A stretch of DNA of 64,000 bases from Deinandra increscens subsp. villosa (GCA_039602395.1 JBCNJP010000027.1:39028986-39092985), one strand, 5' to 3'. Shown: positions 12,501 to 23,194, counted from the first letter of the stretch. The notes: generated by a model not told the origin, from the sequence alone. Program-made: numbers and translations.

Positions 12501-12542
12501 CCTCCTGATGGTTTTGGAGGTTGTTTTGCTGATGTGATCTGA
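9537..12542 (+). CDS. Athila gag-protease polyprotein
   Basis: This is a continuous 1001-residue frame starting at ATG 9537, which follows a long T run. Residues about 115-260 form a Gypsy capsid domain (AAEWLETLPP near 159, then a YERFNTLLSRCPQHGL stretch). A short zinc-finger-like motif CELCRGAHDTRDC lies near 334-346. An aspartic protease follows at about 640-760, with active-site ADLGASIN near 668 and the flap-side LILGRPFL near 742. The C-terminal 250 residues are acidic, with a repeated EDECGENTGGL / EDKCGEDPGGL motif. In the family this polyprotein builds the particle and cleaves itself. The frame ends without entering reverse transcriptase, unlike full Athila elements. Confidence 0.93.
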   Translation: MPHTRSRGPPELSPLSDPDADIRERFRLLRTELEAFIISTAQSKPSSSSTHTTRDTKPIPFPDLSSMAARRTVHEQASAGVTDARFAIAQPAIANTANWQVPSHVINALTHSIQFHGREDEDAPTHISRFIRICNTFGLTGVANEIIYLRLFPFSLTSRAAEWLETLPPNSIATWDDLTAKFLKKYHPPAKAARTREEIHSFKMDPDEPYSVAYERFNTLLSRCPQHGLTEWAIIEKFYNRLPYSVQKEFNISAGGHMMEKLTVDECKSLFESFALAEQQAPGGRRATLAPTRSLAPSTSTRGVHHIGSETIPPRELENIYKTLEEIKLHIKAKCELCRGAHDTRDCPLAPAEQVDYIGNRNQFGNSFQSGWRSGQNSGWREGGNPPGFQPRYNQNGGGDAGPTMKELTELVMNQTQILQQMNARDEATQKKLAEHDTLLRNQKASFLDLQWSVGDIAKQLKELNSRGGQFSGSTYKNPNASVNAVTTRSGRVLGSPSLAVVDEEPVDEEIELETPGGRVHESITPASTAPNVEAEVVQERPQKWEAVKEQKRVRFAPQPITADDLKKVPYPERLVQQKNAREYNQFLELLKQLRVTLPFTDVIKQMPKYAKFLKDMLTNKKKLENFSDVTLDANCSAVVQNRLPEKLTDPGTFTIPCSFGDSSITCALADLGASINVMPYSVFMHLGLGELEPTRMTISLADRSVVRPKGIVENVLVQIDKFLFPIDFVVVDCAYDASCPLILGRPFLRTARALVDVFEGTITLRVENESVMFKVGRKEDKGPESVCLISTFMSFIDLVVVGNRLDDEEIIEDECGENTGGLVEVIDLTDIFDPLVKPGELVEEIVGEVVTEDKCGEDPGGLEILVDKSDNFDPLGESVGLVIVESDVVVAEVVRKPTLEDLGIVDDRIVLSSSVGRLDVIVATHDPEMSFLGKCRFLPGRYKHWKVKRLLRAEKFSALWGRKLLDVWLGRNRLKSGVFVAKDVKSKPPDGFGGCFADVI

Positions 12543-14237
12543 TTGATGCAGTGCCCAGAGGTGTATATTTTTGTATTTGTGTTTTAAATTTCTGCAAGTT
12601 TTCGTTTTTCGTGCATTTGCGTCTTTTGGTTTGTGTTTTTGTGTTTGCAGGTTATTTTGGAGATTCGAGCTATTGGAAATTTGAGGATGTGCAGGTCTAA
12701 AACTGCAGTTCTGGACTGAGTTTTTGACAAGGGAGCTGCTGGAGCATAAAAGAGATAGAAAATTTTTGGGGTCAAATTCCAAAAATTCTCTGGAAATCAC
12801 GTTCCAAGCGTATCGCCTGGAGGTTGGTAGGTTATAGGCGATACGCTAGGAAGTCTCAGGCGGGTCCGGATGGTTGCAGTCTTAGGCGTATCGCCTGGGA
12901 AGTGCATGGTTTTAGGCGATACGCCTAGGAGAGGTAAGTCAGAAAATATTTTAAATTTTTACTTTTTATTATTTCTGTTTACCGTCTTGGTGGTGGTTCG
13001 CTGCGGCTGATGTTCTGAGTCTCTGGAGTTCAGGTGAACACGTTTCTACTTGTTTTATTTCCTTTATTTTATTTCTGTTTTTATTTTTGTTCCATTCCAC
13101 ATTGAGGGCAATGTGTGATTCAAGTGTGGGGATGGGATACCTTCGTATTTAGTCAGTCTTTTATTTTATTTTTGGTGTGGTATTGAGTCATAAAGGTTGA
13201 AAATTGAAAAAAATTGAAAAATTGTTCAAAAATGTCCAAGATTCTGGCTGCAGTTAATGGAAAATGATAGTAAAACTGGGAATTGATTGTCTAATGTGTG
13301 CTTGAATGATAATTAATAAATAATTTGGGAAAAGTGGATAAGTTTGGTTGATTGGAAAGCATTTCTAGTCTATGATGTGTCGGTAGGCCCAGCTGACCTA
13401 GGAGTAGCTTAAATTGCCTATGTGTTTATTGTTGTATAAATATGCTAATCAGTCTGCTAGTGGGTTCCCGTTTAGGAGTGATAGGAATGCTGAAACTGAT
13501 GATTAGAAGTAAGGAGACCGCTTTAGGCTAGATACTCTTATGTCCTTAGAATTTCAATTGAGCATGTTAGGTAATAATCTGGCTAATGAATTAGAGTGAA
13601 GGGACAGAATACTCATGTACAAACTAAGGATAGTATCCCGTGGTAAGTACCTCTGATGATGTTCCGGATCTCGCGGGCAAAACACTCATGTATGATTTCG
13701 GGGGTAAGACCTTGTGAAAGAATACCTCTGGTGATGTCCGTTGGTAATTTTAGGTAAAAGTGACCAATTATGAAAAAAAAAAAAAAGAGAAAATTGAGAA
13801 AAGAAAAAAAATTGATAACTTAGTGAATAAATGCTCAAAAAGTTGCATATTGATTCATAGTTATTCTTTGGACATTCTAGTATCTAGTTTAAGGGGGGTT
13901 GGACAAATATAAATTTAAATCAATTATACCCTTTGCTTTGACTGAATATGATTCGGTAATAGGTTGAACTTGACCTTTCTTTAGTGGGATCCATAGGCGA
14001 CTGAACTTATATCTGGTAATTTTATAAACACATGGGGGCGAAAGAAAAGGTCGGTGGTTGGGTTTAGTCGGATCGAAATATCGGCAATCGTAGTTAGGGT
14101 GTTATTACGTTATGGTTTGTGGAATTGTGTGGTGGTTATTGCATTTTGAATTGTTAAATGTTTAGAAGTCAAATTCCTGGTTATGATTCCATTGCAGTAT
14201 TTTTCGAGGACGAAAAAAGAGTCAGTGTGGGGATATT
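12543..14237 (+). other. Athila 3' non-coding region in place of pol
   Basis: No long open frame and no reverse transcriptase or integrase motif is visible. Two further GCGTATCGC/GCGATACGC pairs lie at 12,808/12,838 and 12,886/12,916. The segment from about 13,440 to the LTR is homologous to the relic at 33,470-34,397. The polypurine tract AGTGTGGGGATATT (14,224-14,237) abuts the 3' LTR. Confidence 0.85.
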
Positions 14238-15860
14238 TGATGTGTTGCAAACACATCCGATTTTCCTAAGTCTTTTGTTATGTATTTGAGTCTAATTGAG
14301 TCGGTTTTCTTTAGTTTCCGTTTGCTTTTAGTTAAGTTGTGTCTAGGAGTCTTTTATTTATAGTTTTACAAGTTTTGCAGGATTTTGATGAAGTCCCGAG
14401 GCCACGAGGTAAAAATGAGGAAAAGTGAAAAAGAAGTGCTGAACAAGCAGTTCCAGGCGTATCGCCTGGGACCTTAGGAGTTGTACGCGATACGCGCGGA
14501 AAGGAGAGTCAACGGAGGGGTTAAGTCGGTTTGACCCGACTGTTTTGTCGCGAAGCAAGGTCTAGGCGTATCGCCTGGATGTTTCTGAGTTGTAGGCGAT
14601 ACGCCTAGAAGTCTAAAACCCGCAAAAGAAGCTTACTCGATATAAAATCAGATTTAGGGTTCTAATTCGTCATTCTTCGACTTCCAGACGATCAGAGAGA
14701 GGCTGAAGGCGATTTTCGAAGGCTGAGAAGGTGGAATCAAGTGGAGATCAACCCGGAATCATTATTCGACATTCAAATCAATCGACCGGTTCAGTTTCTA
14801 TCTTCGATTCCTTGTATTTGGTTAGTCTTACAACTATGTTTAGGGTTAAAGATTCTGTTTTTATGGTTTCTTCTACTTTAACTATGGTGGTTGGCTAGAT
14901 TAATGCCACCACCTAGACCGTTATGATGAATGTTTGATATCTTATGATTGTGACTGATTTTGACAATTTGATTGATGTTCGTTTTCTATTAAATTCCTAT
15001 AGTTGCTTAATTGATGCATATGTGTGTTTTGATTAGATTACTAGTTGGTTGTTGATGCTTAATTTACCCGCGAATGTCTTTCGGTTTAGGTAAATTAGCT
15101 AAAGTAGTTAACTTTAGGGTTAATTGCTAGAGTGTAGCTAGGGTTCTCTTGGCTATTGCATTGATAATTGATTGGTAGTTTGATTTTAATGTGCTGCTAA
15201 ACTGGAGACTTAAAAGGTACAGGTTTAACGGGTAGTTGGGTTGGTTAAAGTTCTAGGGTTGCACTGTCTCAAAAGGAAGTGTCCTAGGGTTTTGTCTAGC
15301 TTGGTATTCCGTGTCATTCACAGTAGTTATTGGTAGCTCCGGTTAGTCTAGGTGCATCTTAGGTATATCCGAGGGTGGCTAGGGTAATTGAAGTGGGATG
15401 GACTTAAAAGGTGAACCCTTGTTCGAGCGTTAGAAAACGAGTACTAGGACGGACTTAAAAGGTGAACTAGGACCCATCAGAATTGTCAAAGTTAGGAACG
15501 GTTGTAGGTGTTAATCGGGATTCAAGGTCTAGGTGGTGTCTTCTCTAATTTGATAGTTTCCCCAAAGTTTCCTGCTTTTGTCTGTTTGTGCGTTGATTAG
15601 GTTATTTTAGTTAATCCAATTCTCAAATCAATTCCAAAACCAAATTACTCAGTATTTCCATTTCTTAGGTCTAGGTTAATTCTTGTCTTTAGAGTGTCCT
15701 AGGTTCGATATTCCGGTCTTGCCTTAGCTATTCTATCCGATAGGTACACTTGCCTTAGGGTTCGGTCTAGTTTAGGTATTTTCGGTAAAATTAGGTGTGT
15801 CTAGGTCTAGTTTAGGTCTAGGTTTTTATAGTAGTTTTTAGAGTCGTTCCGAACACATCA
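14238..15860 (+). repeat. 3' LTR of the Athila element
   Basis: It is 1623 bp long, the same length as the 5' LTR. Two substitutions were seen: C to T in the GCAGTCCCAGG context and C to T in GTTTCCGAG. The inverted word pair occurs at 14,457/14,487 as in the 5' LTR. Confidence 0.97.
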
Positions 15861-16826
15861 GCCGTTGCTTAGGAGCCTTGGGTTTCTGCTGAACTTTGTG
15901 ACTCTGAGGTGCTTGTTTCTGCACCTTGGGTTTTGATGGACCGGGCCTTGGAGTTGGGTCACTTTGTTTCTGGGTCCTAGGACTGGGTCTCTGATGAAAC
16001 CTTTTGGGATAATAGGGTTCATAAGGCCGGTATAAACAGTTTCTTGCCACGTGTCCTGGTCTACCACAGACATGGCAAGATTGTTTCTTTGGGTAAGCGG
16101 GAGCCTGTGGTTGGTTACGCCCAGTGGAAATCGAAGTTGGTTTTGAACAATTTTTGTGGATCCAATGGGTTTTACCGTGGGGCTTTGTGGTTAAAATGTA
16201 CTCCCGCTGAACTGGCTTAAGCTGGTCATATGCAGAATTGATTTCTGGGTACGGGACAACATCATGAGGTCTAAGGTCCCGCACTTTCTGCACATTTTGA
16301 TCATGACAATCATTCTTATTTTCTGTAAGTTTCCCACCCAACACCCCACCATTTGTGAGTTTGGGACCAGCAACCTGTGGTCCCTTATCCCTTCTTAAAA
16401 TTTTAACAGTTTTTAAGGGTTTCACAGGTTTAGCATCACATTTCCCAAAGTTAAACACACTACAAGTAACAGATTCATCAAACACAGTTGACTTGGGAAA
16501 TGCTGACTCAGACTCAAAATTTTTTGAAGCAAAATTATCAGTTTTAAAAACTGGAAACTTTTGACTCTCAAAGCAAACACTTTTTCCCTTTGAACCTGCT
16601 TCTTCATTTACTTTATCTGCACAAGAAGTAGAAGTGTTAGTAATGTTAGAAACATGAGCATAAATTTTAATGGGACAAGCAGCAAGTTTCTTTTCTATCT
16701 CAGCCTTAGCTTCTAAGGAGGTCTTAGAACACTCATAATCTGAGATCATTTCATGCATCAGGGGCATCGGTACTGTATGTGTGGACTTTTCATCTTTTAC
16801 TTCAGTACCGAGACCCAAACCAAACT
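15861..16826 (-). pseudogene. E1 gag-like protein, central part with CCHC knuckle
   Basis: The minus-strand frame (about 320 residues) is basic and ends at the Athila insertion (15,861). Near its C-terminal third is a classical nucleocapsid knuckle, CHVCGRPGHVARNC, followed by a lysine/proline/glutamine-rich tail, as expected of an RNA-binding gag product. Its first codons (16,826-16,797) overlap the end of the coiled-coil frame in another phase, consistent with a one-base indel or, less likely, a frameshift site. No protease is present. Confidence 0.75.
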
Positions 16827-17441
16827 AGCTTTCATCATTTCTGACACAATCTTATCGTTTCGCTCAACTTTGGTTTGTGATGTTTCTAATTGACCTTTAA
16901 GTTGTTCAAGTTCAGTTTTTAATGAGACAATTTCTTCATTAGCAACTCTTAGATATGTGGTTTTGTCACTCAAGTCCCTTTGAAGATTTTTTATGTCAAT
17001 TTTAGCAGCTTCTAGTTTCTCACTTAAGTTTTTACTCCTACTTTTGTATTCTCTCAATTCTCTATCAGAATATTCACGATTTAATGTTTCATTGAAAAAC
17101 TTATTTTGCCATTCTTGAGATTCATTGAGTATAGATTGACATTTAGGATTAAGACATACCTCATTGTTGCTGGTAGATACAGAATTACCTGGTAGAAAGA
17201 ATGCCATGAATGTCTTTGATTGAACTTCTGGATCAAATACGAACAGAAAGACTTGAACGGATTGAAAAGGGGATGGATCGAAAAGTGGGTTTTCGGTCAG
17301 AAAAGGGTTGGATCGAAAAGTACTTTTCGATCGGACAGGGGGTCGGTCGAAAAGCAGACTTCTCGATCGAAAAGTGTCAGCGGATCGAAAAGTCTCAGTG
17401 GGGACTTTCCGATCGAGAAGAGAAGCTGATCGAAAAGTCAC
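16797..17441 (-). pseudogene. E1 gag-like protein, N-terminal coiled-coil part
   Basis: The minus-strand frame has about 214 residues. The first 60 are encoded by the 41-44-bp hairpin repeat array and read as repeated TFRSA / DRKV units, so the true start may lie further in (a methionine occurs near residue 80). Residues about 100-205 are a heptad-rich coiled coil (NLSEKLEAAKIDIKNLQRDL). It precedes the knuckle-bearing frame and probably belonged to one gag protein. No capsid domain is recognised with certainty. Confidence 0.6.
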
Positions 17442-17780
17442 AGGGGGACTTTCCGATCGAAATCCTCTGATCGAAAAGTCACAGGGGGACTTTCCGATCG
17501 AAATGGGCTGATCGAAAAGTCACAAGGGGACTTTCCGATCGAAATGGGCTGATCAAAAAGTCACAAGGGGGGACTTTTCGATCGAAATGGGCTGATCGAA
17601 AAGCCACAAGGGGACTTTCCGATCGAAATGGGCTGATCGAAAAGTCACAAGAGGGACTTTTCGATCGACAGATGCCTGATCGAAAAGTCACAAGGGGACT
17701 TTCCAATCGAAATGGCGCGACAGAAAAGGGTTTTCGATTAGCCTGGCTGATCGAAAAGTCACAGGCTGGGTCGAAAAGTC
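17265..17780. repeat. Array of about 12 short hairpin repeats in the E1 leader
   Basis: Units of 41-44 bp repeat the word GATCGAAAAGTC, then a short spacer ACAAGGG, then GACTTTCCGATC or GACTTTTCGATC. Each unit can pair with itself. Between 17,420 and 17,700 the units are almost identical. The array lies between the PBS and gag of E1 and overlaps the start of its open frame. GATCGAAAA also occurs at the LTR edge (17,968). Confidence 0.9.
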
Positions 17781-17942
17781 ACTAAATCTCGAGCAATTAG
17801 TCACGACCACTTCTGATTTTTTCGAAACGTGCAAAAAAAACAATTTTCCGAACCTTGCTACTGCGAAAAACACCACAAAACTCAAACGGTTAGTTGACAA
17901 AAACTTGAATCGGATATCGCGAGAGCCTCGAAACTTGCGTTT

Positions 17943-17960
17943 CTTGGCTCTGACACCAAT
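17943..17960 (-). other. E1 primer binding site
   Basis: On the minus strand ATTGGTGTCAGAGCCAAG abuts the 5' LTR. It is a one-base variant (TGGTGTCAGAGCC) of the initiator-Met PBS and fixes the element's orientation. Confidence 0.85.
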
Positions 17961-18492
17961 TGTAAGGATCGAAAATCTCTCCTCACGCGATATCTAGTCC
18001 AATCAAGACCGTGCGGAATCCGGTTTGATTGGTGATTCAAGAATAAACAATTAAAGCACTGAACAATCAAAGAAAGTAATAAAAAGAACAAACCGATTGA
18101 AGAACACTTGATTGATCACCTTGGTTGCAACACACAAGTCGAAATTCTCTAAGGAGAATTTCGTGAAATACACTTCAAGAACACTAGAGCCAACAACCAA
18201 CAAAACCAGCAAGCTATTAATGTGAGGAGGGTTTCCCTTTTATAGGGATTCTCCATCTTGGAGAACAAGTCATCCTAAAAACCCCAGATAACACCTAATT
18301 TCCGGATTTATCTTTAAAGGCCCACTAAACATCCCCTAAACACTTTCTAAATGAGCCCAAACATGCTTAAACTGGCCCAATGACCCAATATAACCATAAC
18401 CCAACTATTTTACACCTATTCTATCACATAGGCCTTCAAAATAGTCCGCCAATAGGTGATTTAATACACAAGCCACAAATTATTCCCTTACA
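17961..18492 (-). repeat. 5' LTR of E1
   Basis: It is 532 bp long, matching 4583-5114, with TSD CTTCA immediately to the right (18,493-18,497). Confidence 0.95.
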
Positions 18493-18497
18493 CTTCA

Positions 18498-19524
18498 GTG
18501 GTTGGAGGGGATGGAAAACACCTTCGTTAACAGTGATTGTCCTGATCATCTGAAAGTCCCGCGTGCCACTAGCACTCTCACTGAAAAAGCTCTTACATGG
18601 TGGAACGGTGAGAAACGGATTCGTGGGTCCGATGAGGCTTTAGCTCTATCTTGGGATGAGCTGAAGGAGGTTATGAGACAAAAATATTGTCCCCGTTCTG
18701 AATTAAAGAAACTTGAGGATGAATTTCGGGCGCTGAAACAATACAGTGGGGAAAATCAGGAGTATACCGATCGTTTCTATGAACTGAAAATCCTTGTGCC
18801 TGAAATTGTCACTCCTGAATTTCGAGCTATTGAATGCTATACTGGTGGGTTACCTGAGGGCATACAGGATTTTATCTGGGCCAGTAATCCTGTGACACTT
18901 GACAACGTTGTTCGTCTTTCTGCTCGTCTGACCGATAACCATGTGAAAGCGGGCAAACTGAAAAGAAGGGGTTCTAAGAGGGAATCGGGTACCGAAAAGG
19001 CCGAACCCGCGGCCGAAAAGGAGTACAAAACTGAGTCGTCTGCTGCTAAAATTAACAAAAAGAAACGTAAAGAGCGAAACTTTGCGGTTATTGCTACTCC
19101 TGCACCTGCTATTCCTGCCACCCCTGTTGCACAATGGGCTCCTGGTGCACCTCCAGCCAAGGAACCTTACACGGGTACCCATCCTCTTTGTGCCCGGTGT
19201 AACCATCATCATCCTGTGCAGGCCCAGTGTTGGCATTGCACCAATTATGGGCGCTTTGGTCATCCTACTCATGCTTGTCGCATGCCTGTTCGAGCCCAGC
19301 CTTTGGCCCAGTATCCGGCCCAACCTCTGATAGCCCAAGATCCTAATGTTCAGGTTCAGGTTCGGGCTTGCTACAATTGTGGATCCACCACCCATCTGAG
19401 GAACGCTTGCCCTGCTCTCGCGGTTGCTAACCCGCCTGCTGCTAATGTTAATCGTGGTGCTCCAGCTCGTGCCTTTGTCATCAATGCTAATCAGGTTTGC
19501 GATCATGTCTCTTTATACTTGTAA
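18498..19524 (+). pseudogene. Tekay gag, C-terminal part
   Basis: Gag resumes after the E1 insertion. The first 150 residues are a Gypsy capsid domain (LTWWNGEKRI, then WDELKEVMRQKYCP and LKQYSGENQEYTDRF). A basic linker follows, then three cysteine/histidine clusters: CARCNHHHPVQAQC, CWHCTNYGRFGHPTHAC and a classical CCHC knuckle CYNCGSTTHLRNAC. The role is particle assembly and RNA binding. The stop at 19,522 separates it from protease, which continues in another phase. Confidence 0.88.
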
Positions 19525-19559
19525 TCTGTTTCTGTTTTCAATTTTATTCTCATATGTCT

Positions 19560-19880
19560 TTTTTGATGTATATTAATCAGGCTCAGGCGAACCAGGAGGT
19601 CGTCAATGGTACGTTTCTTGTGAACAACCGTTATGCCTCTATATTATTTGATTCTGGTGCCGATCGTAGTTTTGTATCATTATATTTTGAGCCTTTACTT
19701 GACACACCACGTACTGCACTCGATTATCCATTCACGGTTGAGATCGCGGATGGAAAACCTATTGCTCTTGATTCTATTGTTCGCGGTTGCAAGTTGGATT
19801 TTAAGGACCATATCTTCCCTATCGATCTTATTCCAATGCATCTCGGGAGTTTTGATATCATTGTTGGTATGGATTGGTTG
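19560..19880 (+). pseudogene. Tekay aspartic protease
   Basis: The frame contains the active-site phrase ILFDSGADRSFVS (about 19,648-19,686) and ends with IIVGMDWL, the standard end of the Gypsy protease. The phrase WLSRHRA that should follow is shifted out of frame by four extra bases near 19,877-19,884, and the frame then runs to a stop at 19,919. The active-site aspartate is intact, but linkage to reverse transcriptase is broken. Confidence 0.88.
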
Positions 19881-19884
19881 GTTA

Positions 19885-20304
19885 TCTCGTCATCGTGCCG
19901 AGCTCATTTGTTTCGATAAAACCATTCGCATTCCTCGTCCGGATGGCCAGTTTCTGATTATTCATGGCGATAAACCATCCTGTGGGCTCAAGCTTATGTC
20001 TTGTACAAAGGCCCATAAGTACTTACGCAAGGAGTATCCTGCTTTTCTGGCGCATGTTATGGAGGTCCGAGAAAAAGAAAGGGGAATCGAAGACATCCCG
20101 ATCGTGAGAGACTTCCCGGAAGTTTTTCCCGATGACATTACGGGTCTTCCTCCCGTTCGCCAAGTTGACTTCCGTATCGACCTTGTTCCAGAAGCTACTC
20201 CGGTAGCTAAGTCGCCATATCGCCTCGCACCCTCAAAATGCAAGAGTTGGCTAAACAACTCCAAGAGCTTTCTGACAAGGGTTTCATTCGACCGAGTTCC
20301 TCAC
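19885..20304 (+). pseudogene. Tekay protease-RT linker and start of reverse transcriptase
   Basis: This segment reads in a different phase from the protease. It has the conserved linker DFPEVFPDDITGLPP and SPYRLAP that lead into Gypsy reverse transcriptase. A base is missing just after SPYRLAPS (about 20,236), shifting the phase again. It is then cut at 20,304 by the hAT-type MITE, with TSD TTCCTCAC at 20,297-20,304. Confidence 0.85.
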
Positions 20305-21059
20305 TAGGGGTGTTCATTATTCGAATCCTGTTCGGATAATTCGAAATTCGACTCGATTCGAATTCGAATAAGAAATTCGAATTGCTTGTTCGATTTATTC
20401 GAATCGAATCCTAATTCGATTCGATTAATTAAGTCGAATTCGAATCGAATTCGAATTTGATTTTCCAAATTCGATTCGATTCGAATAATTCAAATAAGAT
20501 ATAAATATATATATTTTTTATATATTTCATATATATATATATAATTATATATATATATATATATTATGTAAATTATATATCAATATTTTAGTATTCTTGT
20601 GCTCACATTTAACATAAGCCAATTTTAGTATTCTTTGGATGAGGTATTTTGGTTGTTCGCTTAGCTTATTTTTTGCTTATTTGTAGTTGTCGTTTGCTTG
20701 ACTTTGGCTTGTTGTTTTGGTTTTCTTTATCTAGTACATTGATACTTGTTTTGCCGTTGGTTCGGACTTGTTTGGTACCTATCGTTTTGGATATGTTTGG
20801 AAGAATTTTAAAGTTATTATTGGATTGTTATAAAAAAGTTATTGAAAAGTTAATTTTATGAAACTATAGATCTCTCTTATTCGAATTTATTCGAATAAAT
20901 TCGAATTCGATTCGAATTCGACTATGATTATTCGATTCGCATTCGACTGGTTTTAATCGAATTCGAATCGAATTCGAATTTAGTTTTAGAAGTTCAAAAT
21001 TCGAATAATTCGATTCGAACAATTCGAATAAATCGAATTCGATTCGATGAACACCCCTA
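20305..21059. mobile_element. hAT-type MITE inserted in the Tekay reverse transcriptase
   Basis: Termini TAGGGGTGTTCAT and ATGAACACCCCTA are inverted repeats, and the 8-bp TSD TTCCTCAC is perfect on both sides (20,297-20,304 and 21,060-21,067). An 8-bp TSD with this terminus is the hAT signature. The outer 180 bp on each side are made of alternating ATTCGAATTCG-type words that can pair across the element. The core (about 20,490-20,870) is AT-rich with no transposase. Confidence 0.95.
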
Positions 21060-21067
21060 TTCCTCAC

Positions 21068-21558
21068 CATGGGGATCACCCATTCTGTTTGTCAAGAAGA
21101 ATGATGGTTCTCTTCGTATGTGCATCGATTATCGTGAGCTTAACAAACTCACCATCAAAAATCGTTATCCGTTGCCTCATATTGATGACCTCTTCGATCA
21201 GCTTCAGGGAGCCACTTGCTTTTCAAAAATCGATCTTCATTCCGGTTATCATCAGCTTCGAGTCGCGGAGGAGGATGTTCACAAAACCGCATTTCGCACT
21301 CGTTACGGCCACTTTGAGTTCACTGTTATGCCTTTCGGGTTGACAAACGCTCCTACTATATTCATGGATCTCATGAATCGTGTTTGTAAACCCTATCTTG
21401 ATTAATTCGTTATCGTGTTCATTGATGATATCTTGATCTACTCAAAGTCCAAGGCCGAACATGAGACTCACCTACGTCTAGTACTTGAGCTCCTGAAGAA
21501 ATAGCAACTTTACGCCAAGTTCTCCAAGTGTGAATTTTGGCTAAAAGAGGTTTAATTT
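21068..21558 (+). pseudogene. Tekay reverse transcriptase, palm domain
   Basis: The segment resumes with SPWGSPILFVKKNDGSLRMC, the classical Gypsy RT motif, then the YRELN and FSKIDL...GYHQ motifs, and the catalytic FIDD box near 21,420-21,431. Three in-frame stops interrupt it at 21,403-21,405, 21,502-21,504 and 21,553-21,555. The polymerase is therefore dead although its order and key aspartates are still readable. Confidence 0.92.
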
Positions 21559-23194
21559 TTGGGACACATTGTTAACGACAATGGTATTCATGTTGACCCT
21601 TCCAAAATTGAGGCCGTTAAGAATTGGTGTACTCCTACTACACCTACCGAATTCCGCTCGTTTCTTGGGTTAGCGGGCTATTATTGGCGCTTTATTGCTA
21701 ATTTCTCTCGCATCACCGTGCCTCTTACTGCCTTGACTCAGAAAAGTCAACCCTTCGAGTGGGGTCCCGCTCAGGAAAGCGCATTTCAGACACTTAAGCA
21801 AATGTTGTGTGAAGCCCCTATCTTAACCCTTCCTGACGGGACTGGTGATTTCGTGGTTTATTGTGATGCTTCTCATCAAGGCCTCGATTGCGTTCTCATG
21901 CAACGAGGAAAGGTAATCACATATGGATCGAGGCAGCTTAAGAAACACGAGAAAAATTACGCGACGCATGATCTCGAGCTTGGTGCGGTCGTGTTTGCTC
22001 TAAAACTCTGGAGGCATTACCTATACGGTATCGAGTGTGTGGTCTTTACCGATCACAAAATCCTTCAGCATATTTTCAATCAGAGGGATCTTAATATGCG
22101 CCAGCGTCGTTGGGTCGAGCTCTTAAACGACTATGATTGCGAGATTCGTTACCATCCTGGTAAAGCGAATGTCGTGGCTGATGCCCTGAGTCGAAAAGAA
22201 CACGCCAAACTTATCCTCTTTCAGAGCTCTCATCATATGACCAATCTTAAAGTTTGTATTCTTGAAGCTCAACACACATCGGTCAATGAAGGTAATCTGT
22301 ATAATGAGTTATCATATGGCGCTAAACTTCAATTTATGACCAAGTCGGATGGTCTTCTCTATTTCTTGGATCGTCTTTGGATTCCCGATCGAGACGATCT
22401 CCGAGCGTTTATCATGGACGAGGCTCACAAATCTCGTTATTCTATTCATCTTGGTTCGAATAAGATGTATCTTGATCTTCGAAAGCTTTATTGGTGGCCC
22501 GGTATGAAGAAAGACATTGCACTCTATGTGGCAAAGTGTCTGACTTGCTTAAAAGTCAAGGCCGAGCACCAGCGACCCTCCGGATTGCTCGAGCAGCCGA
22601 GAATCCCAGTTTGGAAGTGGGAGGACATTTTGATGGACTTCGTCACGGCACTTCCAAAAACCCCTAGAGGTCACGATTGCATTTGGGTCATTGTCGACCG
22701 TTTGACCAAATCTGCTCATTTTCTTGCTATCAATGAGAAGGATAAGGCTGTTAAGTTGGGTAAACTTTATGTGAACGAGATCGTTAAACGTCATGGCACT
22801 CCATTGACTATCATTTCTGATCGTGATGGCCGTTTTACCTCCCATTTTTGGCAATCACTTCAATCCGCCTTGGGAACTCATTTGGATCTCAGCACTGCTT
22901 ACCATCCGCAGACTGATGGTCAGTCTGAGCGCACCATTCAGACTCTCGAGGATATGCTCTGTGCTTGTGTCATCAATTTCGGTGGAAGTTGGGATACTCT
23001 TTTACCATTAATCGAGTTTTCTTATAATAACAGTTATCAGTCGAGCATTGGTATGGCCCCGTTCGAAGCTCTTTATGGTCGAAAGTGTCGGTCACCTATA
23101 TGTTGGAGCGAGGTTGGTGAAACTCAAATCACCGGTCCCGAACTGATTCAGGAGACTACTGACAAAATCTCTCAGATTCGTGATCATTTGCTCA
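21559..23194 (+). pseudogene. Tekay RNase H and integrase (up to the E3 insertion)
   Basis: The first third holds RT connection motifs (FLGLAGYYWRFI) and RNase H (VVYCDASHQGLD, then FTDHKILQHIF). The integrase zinc finger follows (H-H...C-LTC), then the catalytic core with aspartates in ILMDFVTALP and IISDRDGRFTS and glutamate in DGQSERTIQTL. The frame is open over 545 residues with no internal stop, so decay is uneven. It is cut at 23,194 by E3; GCTCA at 23,190-23,194 is the TSD. Confidence 0.93.

Larger units (their letters stand above)
7721..15860 (+). mobile_element. Athila-type Ty3/Gypsy element with gag-protease only, nested in E1
   Basis: LTRs of 1623 bp (7721-9343 and 14,238-15,860) flank it, with TSD GCCGT at 7716-7720 and 15,861-15,865. 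The PBS matches the 3' end of tRNA-Asp, as in Athila. One long frame encodes gag plus aspartic protease, and then 1.7 kb without reverse transcriptase, RNase H or integrase leads to the polypurine tract. I found two differences between the LTRs, so the insertion is very recent. The complete ends and open gag suggest an element mobilised in trans by an autonomous Athila. Confidence 0.95.
4583..18492 (-). mobile_element. E1: non-autonomous, gag-bearing LTR retrotransposon nested in the Tekay gag
   Basis: Two 532-bp LTRs (4583-5114 and 17,961-18,492) flank the element, and TSD CTTCA is present at 4578-4582 and 18,493-18,497. The PBS lies beside the right LTR on the minus strand and the polypurine tract beside the left LTR, so transcription runs right to left. 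Without the Athila inside it, E1 is about 5.77 kb. It encodes a coiled-coil, CCHC-knuckle gag-like product only; I see no protease, integrase or polymerase. It would need enzymes from another element. The gag style is closest to Asteraceae Copia (SIRE/Tork-like) gag; this assignment is inference. Confidence 0.92.

Noticed and set aside
17265..17780. Regular array of short palindromic repeats resembling CRISPR
   Set aside because: Spacers are as repeated as the words, no cas genes exist, the DNA is plant nuclear, and the array lies in an LTR element leader.
20649..20861. 70-residue hydrophobic frame in the hAT MITE
   Set aside because: Composition-driven (T-rich core), no transposase motif and too short.
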